64,000 nucleotides of DNA, taken from Macrothele yani. Lineage: Eukaryota; Arthropoda; Arachnida; Araneae; Macrothelidae. A program made the translations under genes and the position numbers. The stretch lies in the NCBI GenBank assembly GCA_039090855.1, contig CM077005.1, forward strand, positions 75,822,607 to 75,886,606, read 5' to 3'. The notes under the pieces are model-generated. The model did no database searches. It was not told where the DNA came from and saw only the letters and a program-made list of their open reading frames with translations. Numbering within the stretch: position 1 is the first letter of the stretch; each line of letters begins with the position of its first letter. Shown piece by piece: positions 1 to 11,595 of this stretch.

Positions 1-474
1 AAGAGATATTAAATGTCACAAGTCGCTTAAATTATCATACAATTTAAGAATGGAATAAAATTATTACTTAATCAATAACTTTCACTCAAAGCATACATTT
101 CGATCATTTACTTGTTTATTTCAATTTAAACAAAAACTGTTTTACATTTTAGATATTCTCGTTGCCCCTCATATTTCTTTTTATAGTATTTTTCAACAAT
201 GGCATGAAGACAATATTTCTTCAATTGCAAAATTTATTTCAGTGCACCAATACGTGACCTTCCGCTTAGAGCTATGTGAACTTTAAATCAGCCACTGTCA
301 CTACTGTTGCTCGGCTGCCCTGACACTACAGTTGTCTACACATACAGACACAATTTCATCCTACAAATGTACAGAAACAAATTTATTTTCAAGACAATCT
401 TCATATTATACCTACACTTTCTTTTCTACCAATTTTGGAAAACAAGTTTTATGCGCTAATCGTCACAGAAATAA
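1..474. other. AT-rich sequence, no gene seen
   Basis: No open frame, RNA gene or repeat boundary is recognisable here. It is flanking DNA up to the TA target site of the first Tc1 element. Confidence 0.5.
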
Positions 475-476
475 TA

Positions 477-1975
477 CACTGGCGTGTAAAAATTAAGGAC
501 GAGACGGTTTTTCGAATGTAACGTCGTGCAAATGTGCTCTACATCGACTCAAATCATACCATAAGATCCCCAAGATGTAAGAATATGGGACAAGTGCGCA
601 AAACCGTCCAAACAAGGAATCCAAAGGATACAAAGGCACTTTATTGAAAAAGTAGTTTCGAGCACAACTGGACAGAAGACAGAAACGACCATGTGACAGG
701 CGGCTGCCAAGAAAAATCCAGTCTTTAGTAAAGGATATGATCACCCCTGACTGCGTTGCAGGATTTACAACGTCTGTCCATGTTGAGGACAAGGTTGTCA
801 AGGAGCTGTTGAGGTATCGCAGCCCATTCCTCTTGTAGCGCCAATTGCAGCTGCGGAATCGTTGCTGACGCCTAGTGAGGTGCTGCCAAGCTTCTCCCGA
901 GAAGGTCCCACACGTGTTCGATTGGATTTAGGTCCGGTGACCTTGCGAGCCAATCCATGCGTTGAATATCTTCATTCTCCAACAGCTCTGCGACAGCCAC
1001 TGTACGATGAGGTGTAGCGTTGTCGTCCATGAAGAGGAACTCAAGACCCACAGCACCTCTAAACAGACGCACGTGAGGCAAAAGAACCTCGGTACAATAG
1101 CAGGCACCAGTGACTGAACCTCCTGCAAAGATGTGGAGGTCAGTATGGCTACCAAGTATGATACCGCCCCAAACGAGAACTCCGCCACCTCCAAACCGGT
1201 CCCTTTCGATGATGTTGGAGATGTGATTGCGTGTTCCCTGCTCTCTCAAGATGTGTATACGTCCAGAATTGCTCGTCAGACTAAATCAGCTCTCATCCGT
1301 AAAGAGAACTCGACCCCATTGCTGATATGTCCTGTTCTTGTGTTCCTGGCACCAGAGAAACCGCCGTCTCCGATGAGCAGGCGTTAATGGCACACACCGT
1401 ACTGGTCGTCGTGCAAATAGACCACCTTTGTGCAGCCTCCTGGCCACAGTAAAAGGCGATAACGGACGTCCAGATGTCTGTTGCATGTGCCTTGCGATTT
1501 CTCTCGCTGTCTGCCGTCTGTCTCTTCTCGCCTGTAGGACAATATACCGGTTGTCCGCTGCAGTGGTTGCTTGTGGACAACCACTGCTGTGAGCGATCCC
1601 GAACTCCTCGGCTACACTAGTCACACTTCGACCTTCTTCCAACTTCCCAATGACGCGACCTCGGGTAAAGTCATCCAGGTGTCGTCTACTGGATTGTCTG
1701 TTTTGCTATATTGCACGGTGGTAGCAACTCGACGTCGTTCAAACCGATGTACACCGCGCAATAGCTTTCACCGAATTGCTGAGCGTACACCGCCCGTGTA
1801 CTTTATACCCTTCCGACACTCCTCCTCCCCCCCCTACGTCATGCTGCATATATGCGCATGCCCTACCGTACCGGATCCTAGTCTATCTCCTGAGTGGTCT
1901 TCCGGTCCGTTCTGCCTCCTCGTTCCGCTGTTATGCTAATTTCCCCTATTCGTCCTTAATTTTTGCACACCAGTG
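477..1975 (-). mobile_element. Tc1-type DNA transposon A, near full length
   Basis: The element is bounded by 26-bp terminal inverted repeats that begin CACTGG and end in AATTAAGGACGA; the two arms differ at two positions. Both ends abut a TA dinucleotide (475-476 and 1976-1977), the expected Tc1/mariner target duplication. Length is 1499 bp, usual for the superfamily. The transposase lies on the minus strand and is described separately. No other element is inserted inside it. Confidence 0.93.
872..1705 (-). pseudogene. Tc1-type transposase broken by one nonsense codon
   Basis: This is a DD34E transposase of the Tc1 family, which cuts and pastes the surrounding element in the nucleus. The N-terminal half is a helix-turn-helix DNA-binding region (LEEGRSVTSVAEEFGI, then an arginine-rich stretch). 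The DDE part shows TDES (first Asp), MDDNATPHR (second Asp) and SPDLNPIEHVWD (Glu). I count 34 residues between the second Asp and the Glu. The frame is open from 1705 down to 872 except for one TGA at 1286-1288, directly after TDES, where the family has arginine; CGA to TGA is the simplest explanation. I found no ATG in this frame upstream, and a TAG lies at 1706-1708, so the start may also be damaged. Minus strand; the C terminus lies near 872. Confidence 0.9.
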
Positions 1976-1977
1976 TA

Positions 1978-3389
1978 TAAGGTTCTTATGACGTTATAGC
2001 CGTACGAACAAGGAGAAGTCAGGCTTCCAAGAAAAACTTCGGATATATCAATACTGAAAGTCCCAATCATAAATTTGGTGAATATGAAGAGTATGTCCGT
2101 ATTAAATTATTTTGCTGCTAACAATGTGATGTGATTGAAAGTCATATGAGATAAAATGTTTTCTTCTTCTTCATATCACTTTGTTGAAAACCGTTAAGTA
2201 ACTCAACATTAAGTGTCCAGATTTTTATAGGTAAGAAATGCTACAAATTCGGGGAGGAGTAGGGTTAATTAAGAAATTGTAAATCGTTTTCCTCAAAACA
2301 CATATCAGAAGTTTCAGAAAACAAAATAATAATTTGTTTCTTCATTTCCTCCATACATTTCCAGGAAAATGAAAGTAGCTTACATTTAAGGCCCGAATGA
2401 GTGAGAAGGAGGGAGATATAATAGAACGAAGTGCTTGATGTATTCCAAAAAATCGTTAATGATTTCGTTCTCTCATTCGAAGAAAGGGAAATACATTCTC
2501 CAAATGGGGAGAAACATAACTTAAGACTTCAGGATGTTTTTTATGATAATTATTCCAAAACGATCTTCTGTTAATTGCAAACATGAATAAAAGACGCAAT
2601 ATTGAAGAAATGTGTTTCTGCTTGTTCCCAGGATTTATTCCTAAGAATGCAGGGAAAAAAACGAAGAACATTCATTTGGGACCTCGTTAATTTTTTTCAT
2701 AATTATTTTGTTCAACTCCGGGAATTTCTTGAGTAAACCAGAAAATAAGACTACGTAATCACCAGAGTTAATATCTGTTTGTGTTCGAACTAATTAGGAA
2801 AAAAATGATGCGCGGTAAGTATTAAGGATCGCAGATTGCGAAACAAAGTTTTCTGTCGCATGGTTAATTATTAAAAGTGAGTTTTAATTTAGTACGACCT
2901 GGAGGAAACACGTGGATCAAAATGTCCGACATGGTGTACAAATGAAAACTGCAAATCTTCATTATGAGATACAGAAGTTCCTAGAGTCTCCAGCAATCAA
3001 GTGGGAGGAAATAAAGATTTTTTTTTCATTTGTTTTTGTTCGTACAATGAAAAGAAGCTTCTGCCTTCTGATTTCAAAGCATGTGGAAACCGCTGCTTCC
3101 TTTTTTAATTTAAATTTGCTTTAAAAGTGGAGCTAGAGTTTGAACGATAACAATCAATCAAGCTCAGAATATTTCTTGTAATTATCCCGAACATTTTAGT
3201 TTTGATGTAGCCTAATAAAAAACATCCTCTTCCAAGAAATATCATACCAAAATCCAACTCTACTAGAAAATGATTTTATCTCAACCATATAGAGATCTTG
3301 ATGTAGTAATTATAAATTTGTTTAATGAGATAATTAAAAAACACAATGAAAATTAAAACAAACAAGAACGATGACACCAAATTTTCCAT
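1978..3389. other. AT-rich sequence without recognisable genes
   Basis: Short open frames occur but none resembles a known protein or shows domain structure. No inverted or tandem repeat boundary was found. Parts may be very old repeat DNA. Confidence 0.4.
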
Positions 3390-5040
3390 TGTAATGAGCA
3401 CGTCTTTTGAATTTGTTCCGACACAACTAAAATATTTCAAAATTATTCATATTCAGTGGGACCCGTTACAAAAAAAAAATCAACCGGGTCTCTATAATCC
3501 ATTAAATATCTAAATTTAGAAATAGCTGCCTTCTCCCCTTTCGCGGCTGAAAAGTATATTACAAAAATTAACAACGTGTGCAAAATATTTTTCATAACTA
3601 AAGAAAGATATGAGAGACAAAGGAGGAATTTTCAAACAGAACATAGAAGAGGAGATACAGAGGAAAACATGATATAACTTTACGCCTGCTAGCGGAATAA
3701 TTTTGAATAATGGAAAAGTATAAAGTATGCGAAAAGTATTATTCATAGCAAAAGCTACGCTAAGGAAAAAGAATCTTTCAAATACGTCTCCTGGAAGCTG
3801 ATGCGGTGAGAAAATGTTTTGATATTTACGCCCATAGCGGGAAAACTGTGCATTAATTAAAGAGGTTGATTCTCCCCATCTTCACTGTAGCCAATGGTAT
3901 ACAGTAAATAAATAATATTTTTTTCAACCGAATCTTTAAAAGCGGATATATAGCTGCAAACAGAAGTACACACTAACCCCACCTTGCTCCAGAACAATGA
4001 AATAGAAAAAACCACGAGTGCAGGCAAAATGTTCCAGAAGGTAAATGATATCTTTTGTTAAAATTTTAGAAGCAGAGATATCAAGAAAAACAGATTTAAC
4101 ATTTGCGCCCCTTAGCGGGGAAGTTGTACATTATTTTTGGCAAAGGGTACGAAATGTTTTGGGAATTAGTAGTATTTGGCTGGAAAATTATTTTTCCGTT
4201 CGGAATTTGACACGTGCTGATGTTACTGCTAATATACTGCGAACGAAAACGTGAACCTGTAATGCCGGAGTTGGGTATTAAGAATAATTTTAAATTACTG
4301 TATATGCAAAACATTTTGTACCAGAAGCTATCTCCGGCTAAGAAAGAATTTTAAAAATCGAATTGTAAGAAGCAGAGATATCAAGAAAAACAAGATATAC
4401 ATCTACGCATCGCTGGCGGAAATACTATGCACTATTTTATCGCAGAAGGTATTCGCAAGTGTTTCGAGTGGTGAGCCGTATCTTACAGCGAAAGAATTTT
4501 TTAAATCTAATCTTCAGAAGCGCATATATTGGTGCAAACACATCAGAAACAGGAATATACACTTACTCGCTCTAATGTGGAAATCATACTTTACCAAGAA
4601 TTAGAAATTATCTGCATACGATTTCTAAGTACACTGGTTCCAGGGAAGGGAGAGAGCCAGTAACTCTAGGTGTCAAATCAGACTTGGGGTCACTGGTTCC
4701 AGGGAAGGGAGAGAGCCAGTAGCTCTAGGTGTCAAATCAGACTATTAGAAGCAGACATATAAGGGAAACCCGAATTTAACTTTGCATCTCCCAGTGGGAA
4801 AAGTATGCATTTATACGTACTAGTCTTCGTACAAATGGTATTTACATCTCCTAGCGGAAAAGGAAACTTTAATAATGGTTATAAATGGTATGGAATGGAA
4901 GAAAGAATTTTTTCAGTGAGGTATTTAGGAGCAATTACATGGCATAAAATATTACTTGAATACCATAGCACCTACGTTTACGGCCTCTAAGGGTGAAGTC
5001 ATGCATTGTAAGAAAACCAGAAAGCAAGAAACATCGTTCT
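3390..5040 (+). repeat. Diverged satellite array, left copy
   Basis: The left edge (TGTAATGAGCACGTCTTTTG) recurs at 41757 and, reversed, near 52975-53005. Inside, a motif related to CGCCCCTTAGCGGGGAAG recurs roughly every 150 bp, with clear instances near 3681, 3829, 4105 and 4405 and weaker ones near 4251, 4563, 4787, 4841 and 4979. A second recurrent box reads like GAAGCAGAGATATCAAGAAAAA. The motifs are the reverse complement of those at 48-50 kb, so this array is in the opposite orientation. Monomers are strongly diverged, so it is old. The short frames inside have no recognisable product. Confidence 0.7.
4632..4747. repeat. Two tandem 59-bp SINE-tail fragments
   Basis: A 59-bp segment starting CACTGGTTCCAGGGAAGGGA occurs at 4632 and again at 4691, nearly unchanged. 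It matches the body of SINE family 1 (compare 13900-13930), so it is a duplicated SINE fragment within the old satellite. Confidence 0.75.
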
Positions 5041-5162
5041 CATATTTCAAGCTCCCCAATGCAAAAAAAAAAAAAAATGGCAAATCTGTTTAACTGTTGT
5101 AGAAATCTGGCGGACGGACGATCAAAGTGATATCATAAGCCCGTAGATTTTTTTAAATCTAT

Positions 5163-5342
5163 TTTTTATTGAAGGTTTAACGACCATCGTGAGCAACTGA
5201 GTGGGCTATAAGCAGGAGCCAATACCTAATAATGGGTCACTGGTTCCAGGGAAGGGAGAGAGTCACCGGAATTCGAACCCGGACCCATTTACGGACGAAT
5301 GATCAGAAGCCAACGCTTAGACCACTGCACCACCGATACGGC
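5163..5342 (-). mobile_element. tRNA-derived SINE, family 1 (internally deleted)
   Basis: Read on the minus strand, this has a tRNA-like head with an A-box-like segment, a B box (GGGTTCGAATTCCGG) and a body that ends in the family tail ('cactgg...gagttgctcac...gtcgttaaac') and a short A-rich 3' end. Compared with the copy at 13815 it lacks the 'gccgtaaggcaaacacaac' piece of the body. Confidence 0.85.
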
Positions 5343-6612
5343 GCACATTTTTAAAAGATACGTGCTAAAAATGGTACGAAAAATGTATTAATGAAATAAA
5401 TTATTTTCACCTATTATTAATTATTACTTCACATTTTTTACTACCACCTTTGCACATCAAATACAAGGACAAACAATTCATCGGTAAATAAACGTCCTGC
5501 TTTCGAGAAAAGGAGGGACTCGGTGCGGAAGAATAAACACTACACGTAGGTCAGAAGTAATTAAAACTAGGCTCTGGGTTCTTTCCAGGCGATATCATCA
5601 CGGGAAACAAAACTCTTTGCAGCATACGAACAAAAGTGATAACTGAACTATTGACACTCTCACTGCTGGAAATTATTGTTAGTACGAGAAGCCTAAAGAA
5701 ATTATAAATATTTCCTTCTTAAAGATATTCAATTCGCCACTCAGAGTTCGTATTTACAACTTTTTGAAAATTTAATGATGTCATCGTAGAAGTCAGTTAA
5801 ACAAAATCAACTATGCACAAAAACTGAGGAAAGTTTTGTAGTCGAATATAAAGTTCTCAACAAATATACGTATGCAGGGTGTTACTAAAATGTTTGGCGA
5901 AATATTGAAAACTAGTTCTGCCAATTTCGAAGAAAAAAGTCATATAAAAGATAGGGTCGGAAACGCTTTCCTACATAACCATACATGATGTCTATACAGC
6001 AAAGTGGCGAACCAGCCAATCCATAGACGAATTGATATTCATAATGATGTGGAACAAACGGGATTGGTTCAAGTGACTGTGGGTTGATCCTGTCAGTTCG
6101 ACACAGTTCCCTCTAGCAGCGAATTTGCGAACTTTGCTTCACAAATTTCTGAAATATGATAGCTAAAGCAAAAACCTCAATCACAATGTTACAGAACATC
6201 ATTCTTTTGCTACAAATCCGAAAAAAGTATGGAGTCAACAGACTAATTTAAGCTACACACTGAGGAGGCAAAACTATCGAAGAATATTTTTTAGCGGTGC
6301 AATATCATTGGATGGTTATATGAAGATACGAGGAATCCTAAAGGACGGAGAAGTTTCATCGTGAACATGAAATCCTTCCCCGTCCCCGTTCTTACGAAAC
6401 TGTTGGTTTATTTTCGTTAGTCGGAATTCTGTCCATTTGGATGTTGTAATAACAACAACAACATTGGAGCAGCTCTGGGGAATTGTCGAACGCGGGTTTC
6501 GTAAGGAAAGGAAATGCTAAGCATGATTTGTTTTGTCAGGATGTGATAACCTAGCATTAGACATTCGTTTATCCCTCTCTTATGTCATCCCTACAATCAC
6601 TTTTCTATATAT
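5343..6612. other. No gene seen; possible transposon remnant after 5877
   Basis: The sequence is AT-rich. At 5877 a GCAGGGTGTTACTAAAATG string resembles the kind of terminus seen on some arthropod DNA transposons, but I found no matching inverted end and no transposase motif, so this stays unassigned. Confidence 0.35.
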
Positions 6613-6831
6613 TTGTTTGTTTGTTTGGGTGTTTAACGACCACTGTGAACAACTCATTGGGCTACAAGGAGTCGCCCGTCCCTAATTTAAACCACTGGTT
6701 CCTGGAATGAGAGGGAGCTAGCGCCGTAAGACGAACACAACATCCATGCCTCAACGGGATTCGAACCCAGACCCATCTCGGACGAATGGTCAAAAGCCAT
6801 CGCTTCGACCACTGCGCCATAGGAACGGCCA
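6613..6831 (-). mobile_element. tRNA-derived SINE, family 1
   Basis: This is a near full-length minus-strand copy. The tRNA-like head (A-box region near 6800-6825, B box GGGTTCGAATCCCG near 6758-6771) is followed by the conserved body and the tail 'gagttgttcacagtggtcgttaaac'. The 3' end runs into a (TTTG)n-type repeat at 6613-6627 on the plus strand. Confidence 0.88.
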
Positions 6832-7706
6832 GTGTTTTACTTGTACAGGTTTTCATGTAACACCATAATTATAATTTTATATCAGTCAGGTTAACTAAGT
6901 GCGTCAATGACTTTTTCTTTTCAATAAATTAGCTGTTGTGACTTTGTCTATCATGACAGAACAAACGAGAAATTTTTAGTTTTGCTAGTTAAAATTATGT
7001 TTTTTTTTTTTTTTTTTTTTGTGATATAGCACACTCAGATTAGTTTTTTCAATAATAGTTAGTTTTTTTTTTGTACGGCATCTAAGAAAGGTTTCGAAAA
7101 AATAATTTCACCTCGTATTTTGCAATGTACACAATGTTAAATAATTTATTCATTTTCCTAAACTCACCGGCATTTCAGGGACACCTTACTGTAGGCGAAC
7201 TATCACCTTACTTCTTTTACCAGATATGGCGATCAAATATTGTAATGATTTTGATTGTGCCAATTCATATTTTTTTTTCATATTTTCTTTACCTTTTTTT
7301 TTTTTTTTTCTTTTTTTTTTTGCCGTGCGAATGTTCCGTTTCATAGCATATGTTTCTCAGGTGTGGCGCAGATATTCCTTAAGTACTGTGTTGCATTCAA
7401 TCGAATATTTTGGATGACATCTAGTTTTATAAAGTCACGGCTATGACATAATTCACAGAAAAATCAGTTTTAGGGCTAATTTTGAGTCGTTCGCATGGGC
7501 GCATCACTAATCTCAGAAATAGATTTCCACACTATTCTGAAAGCAGTCCCTTTACTGAAAACTAGAAACAAGACTTTTCTCGATTTATCTGATTTTTAAT
7601 GCATTCCAATGAAATACGTATGTATCTACTTACACTTGAAACGCAGTCGATGGAGCAATATTAATACATTTTAATCATTCATGTTCCATTCACTAATGCA
7701 TATGCC
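6832..7706. other. AT-rich with poly(T) tracts, no gene
   Basis: Long homopolymer T runs occur at about 6999-7020 and 7268-7321. The open frames across them are low-complexity phenylalanine runs and not credible genes. Confidence 0.6.
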
Positions 7707-7855
7707 TACAGGAGTTGGATAAAATAACGTGAACACCTTGAAAATATGCGATATGGCTTTATTACTAAGGTATTGGACAACAATTTCCCTTTATTACAGC
7801 TCTTCCAACCTTCTTGGAATAGATTCATACAGCTTTTGAATAGTTTCGTGTGGAA

Positions 7856-8045
7856 TACCAAACATAAGTTATCGCTCTTTCCACGTTAATAAGTGAGTCG
7901 TGGGAAAATGCTCATCGGCCGCAACCGGGAATCGAACCCAGAGTCTTCCAGTTACGCGCCGGACATGCTACCACTGCATCACAGCGGTCTCGATTTATCC
8001 GGACTCAGATGAGATTAACTGCCAAACCACATGGCAGGTTGCTTC
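7856..8045 (-). mobile_element. tRNA-derived SINE, family 2, copy 1
   Basis: On the minus strand a tRNA-like head (GCAGTGGTAGCATGTCCGG, then B box GGGTTCGATTCCCGG) is followed by a body containing 'cgactcactt' and 'cgtggaaagagcga'. It is very similar to the copy at 8148-8330. It lies inside transposon B. Confidence 0.7.
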
Positions 8046-8147
8046 ATAGAGCCCGCACGATGCTGAGGATTCACCAAAGATGGAAAGCAGCAAATGAATA
8101 AATAACTAGAAGGCAATTGAATAATTAATTCATACATTCGACGTGGA

Positions 8148-8330
8148 TCAGGAACACCAAACAGAAGTCGTCGCTCTTTCCACGTCATAAGTGAGTCACG
8201 GAAAAATTATCATCGGCCGCCACCGGGAATCGAACCCAGGTTTTCCAGTTACGCTCCGGACATACTACCAGTGCACCACAGCGGCCTCGAATGCTCCAAA
8301 CTCGCAAGAGTTTAACTGCCAAACCACATG
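8148..8330 (-). mobile_element. tRNA-derived SINE, family 2, copy 2
   Basis: This second copy has the same head, B box (GGGTTCGATTCCCGG) and body as the one at 7856. The pair flank about 100 bp of other sequence. They could be two insertions or a local duplication; the flanking 'aactgccaaaccacatgg' is present after both. Confidence 0.7.
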
Positions 8331-8376
8331 GAATATTTCACCATTCGTCGTGGAATGTTTGCTCATGTGGAATGCT

Positions 8377-9195
8377 TCACCATTTGTCGATCAGAACATC
8401 GGCAAATTGCTTCAGAGATGTTGGAAAAAGGAATTTGCTTCTGCTCTTGAAAGCTGCCCACAATGGTTCGATGATATTCAAATCAGGTGATTGTGCTGGC
8501 CATTGCTGATATTGAAGTTCATCTTGGTGCACCTCAAACCAAGACTGAACGATTCGAGCTGTACTTATGGGCACATTGTCGTCTTCATTGTTGGAATACA
8601 ACATTTGGACTACAGGATGCATCTGATCACGTAGAATGCTCAAATACTCCTAAGAAGTAACTCGACCCTGTAGCATAATGAAGGGGCCCGCCGAATACCA
8701 AGATATGGCAGCCCAAGTCATCACAGATCCACCCCATATTTGACAGTTATAACCAGATTTCCCGAATTGTACGGTTCTTTGGGGGTTCTCCATACGTACA
8801 CACAACCTACTGTTGGAAATAATGTTAGTGGGGACTGATCATCGGACCAAATCACACGTTTCCAGTCTTCAGCTGTCCAGGTTTTATGCTCATGACACCA
8901 TCTTTTTCGCGTTGTAGCTTTGGTTTTTGTGATTAAAGTTTTAGTGATTGCAATGCTTCCATAGATGTCGGCATTGTGAAATTCTCTGCGGACTGTTTCT
9001 GTGGAAATAGAGTCTTCCAGGTGGATATTGCGTTCTGCTGCCACTTTTGTTGCCGTAGTTCTGTTTTCGTTTGGACACAGTCCTTGCTAATGCTCGACCG
9101 TCACTCTCACCCAGTATTCTTCTTCGCCGATGAAGTCTTGCCCTGCTTTGTGTACTCAGTTGTAACCGTGGTGACTGCAGCACTTGAAACAACAA
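8377..9195 (-). pseudogene. Tc1-type transposase B, frameshifted
   Basis: Three minus-strand pieces together cover a Tc1 transposase. At 8941-9195 an arginine-rich helix-turn-helix segment is visible. At 8721-9044 there is RKRWCHEHKTWTAEDWKRVIWSDD, which holds the first catalytic Asp. At 8377-8643 there is EDDNVPISTA (second Asp region) and SPDLNIIEPLW (catalytic Glu). The pieces lie in different frames, so the gene is dead. Its N-terminal end runs directly into the 37-bp repeat array. Confidence 0.8.
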
Positions 9196-9198
9196 ATG

Positions 9199-11369
9199 AC
9201 TTGGCTGTTATGGCTGCAGACACCCCTAATAAACCATTTGGCTGTAATGGTTGCAGACACTCCTAATAAACGACTTGGCTGTTATAGTTGCAGACACTCT
9301 TAATAAACGATTTGGATGTTATGGTTGCAGACACTCCTAATAAACGATTTGGATGTTATGGTTGCAGACACTCCTAATAAACGATTTGGATGTTATGGTT
9401 GCAGACACTCCTAATAAACGATTTAGATGTTATGCTTGCAGATACTCCTAATAAACGATTTGGATGTTATGGTTGCAGACACTCCTAATAAACGATTTGG
9501 ATGTTAAGCTTGCAGATGCTCCTAATAAACGATTTGGATGTTATGGTTGCAGACACTCCTTATAAACGATTTGGATGTTATGGTTGCAGACACTCCTTAT
9601 AAACGATTTGGATTTATGGTTGGAGACACTCCTAATAAACGATTTGGATGTTATGGTTGCAGACACTCCTAATAAACAATGGTTGCAGACACTCCTAATA
9701 AACGATTTTTATGTTATGGTTGCAGACACTCCTAATAAACGATTTGGATGTTATGGTTGCAGACACTCCTAATAAACGATTTGGCTGTTATGGTTGCAGA
9801 CACTCCTAATAAACGATTTGGCTGTTATGGTTGCAGACACTCCTAATAAACCATTTGGCTGTTATGGTTGCAGACACTCCTAATAAACGACTTGGCTGTT
9901 ATGGTTGCAGACAATAAAAATAAACGATTTGGCTGTTATGGTTGCAGACACTCCTAATAAACGATTAGGATGTTATGGTTGCAGACACTCCTAATAAACG
10001 ATTTAGATGTTATGCTTGCAGATACTCCTAATAAACGATTTGGATGTTATGGTTGCAGACACTCCTAATAAACGATTTGGCTGTTATGGTTGCAGACACT
10101 CCTAATAAACGATTTGGATGTTGTGGTTGCAGACACTCCTAATAAGCGATTTGGCTGTTATGGTTGCAGACACTTCTAATAAACGATTTGGCTGTTATGG
10201 TTGCAGACACTACTAATAAACGACTTGGCTGTTATGGTTGCAGACACTCCTAATAAACGATTTGGCTGTTATGGTTGCAGACACTCCTAATAAACGATTT
10301 GGATGTTATGGTTGCAGACACTCCTAATAAACGATTTGGCTGTTATGGTTGCCGACACTCCTAATAAACGATTTGGATGTTATGGTTGCAGACACTCCTA
10401 ATAAACTATTTGGATGTTATGGTTGCAGACGCTCCTAATAAACTATTTGGATGTTATGGTTGCAGACACTCCTAATAAACGATTTGGATGTTATGGTTGC
10501 AGACACTCCTAATAAGCGATTTGGATGTTGTGGTTGCAGACACTTCTAATAAACGATTTGGCTGTTATGGTTGCAGACACTTCTAATAAACGATTTGGCT
10601 GTTATGGTTGCAGACACTCCTAATAAACTATTTGGCTGTTATGGTTGCAGACACTCCTTATAAACGATTTGGCTGTTATGGTTGCAGACACTCCTTATAA
10701 ACGATTTGGCTGTTATGGTTGCAGACATTCCTCATAAACGATTTGGTTGTTATGGTTGCAGACACTCCTAATAAACGATTTGGATGTTGTGGTTGCAGAC
10801 ACTCCTAATAAGCGATTTGGCTGTTATGGTTGCAGACACTTCTAATAAACGATTTGGCTGTTATGGTTGCAGACACTCCTAATAAACGACTTGGCTGTTA
10901 TGGTTGCAGACACTCCTAATAAACGATTTGGCTGTTATGGTTGCAGACACTCCTAATAAACGATTTGGATGTTATGGTTGCAGACACTCCTAATAAACGA
11001 TTAGGATGTTATGCTTGCAGATACTTCTAATAAACGATTTGGATGTTATGGTTGCAGACACTCCTAATAAACGATTTGGATGTTATGGTTGCAGACACTC
11101 CTAATAAACGATTTGGATGTTATGGTTGCAGATACTCCTAATAAACGACTTGGCTGTTATGGTTGCATACACTTCTAATAAACGATTTGGCTGTTATGGT
11201 TGCAGACACTCCTTATAAACGATTTGGCTGTTATGGTTGCAGACACTCCTAATAAACGATTTGGCTGTTATGGTTGCAGACACTCTTAATAAACGATTTG
11301 GATGTTATGGTTGCAGACACTCCTAAAAAACGATTTGAGTGTTATGGTTGCAGACACTTCTAATAAACG
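9199..11369. repeat. 37-bp minisatellite, about 59 units
   Basis: The unit reads CGATTTGGATGTTATGGTTG followed by CAGACACTCCTAATAAA. The array is 2171 bp, or about 58.7 units by length. Units differ mainly at one position (GGATGTT versus GGCTGTT), plus scattered variants such as 'gcttgcagatact'. As 37 is not a multiple of 3, the reading phase changes with each unit, and the 65-codon open frame at 9575-9772 is a by-product. The first unit begins in the transposase N-terminal region, so the array probably grew from transposon B sequence. Confidence 0.95.
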
Positions 11370-11595
11370 GGCTCCCACGATTTGTCATCTTTAAAAGTGT
11401 GAAAGGTCGCCAAGTTCACTGACTACTTGTACGAACTGATGATGAATACAACTTGTACTACACTGGCATACAACCTAAAAAATGCATACAAAGAAATGAT
11501 ACACAAAAATAACCACATTTTTTTTCAATGTAGCCGACACGAATAACATTAACCCCTCTAATCACGGTGCTTCATTGTTTTGCTCAACCTCTGTA

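Larger units (their letters stand above)
7709..11593 (-). mobile_element. Tc1-type transposon B, expanded by a minisatellite
   Basis: The left end (CAGGAGTTGGATAAAATAAC) and the reverse complement of the right end (CAGAGGTTGAGCAAAACAAT) form imperfect inverted repeats, each next to TA (7707-7708 and 11594-11595). The enclosed element is 3885 bp, more than twice the normal Tc1 length. The excess comes from two SINE-2 copies on the left and a 2.2-kb array of 37-bp units between the transposase N terminus and the right end. Transposase fragments are on the minus strand. Confidence 0.75.

Noticed and set aside
5877..6530. Complete DNA transposon starting at GCAGGGTGTTACTAAAATG
   Set aside because: No matching inverted end and no transposase motif could be found.
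7226..7446. Phenylalanine-rich frames that look like membrane segments
   Set aside because: They are produced by poly(T) runs.
9199..11369. CRISPR-like array of short repeats
   Set aside because: Units are directly adjacent with no unique spacers, and the context is a eukaryotic Tc1 transposon.
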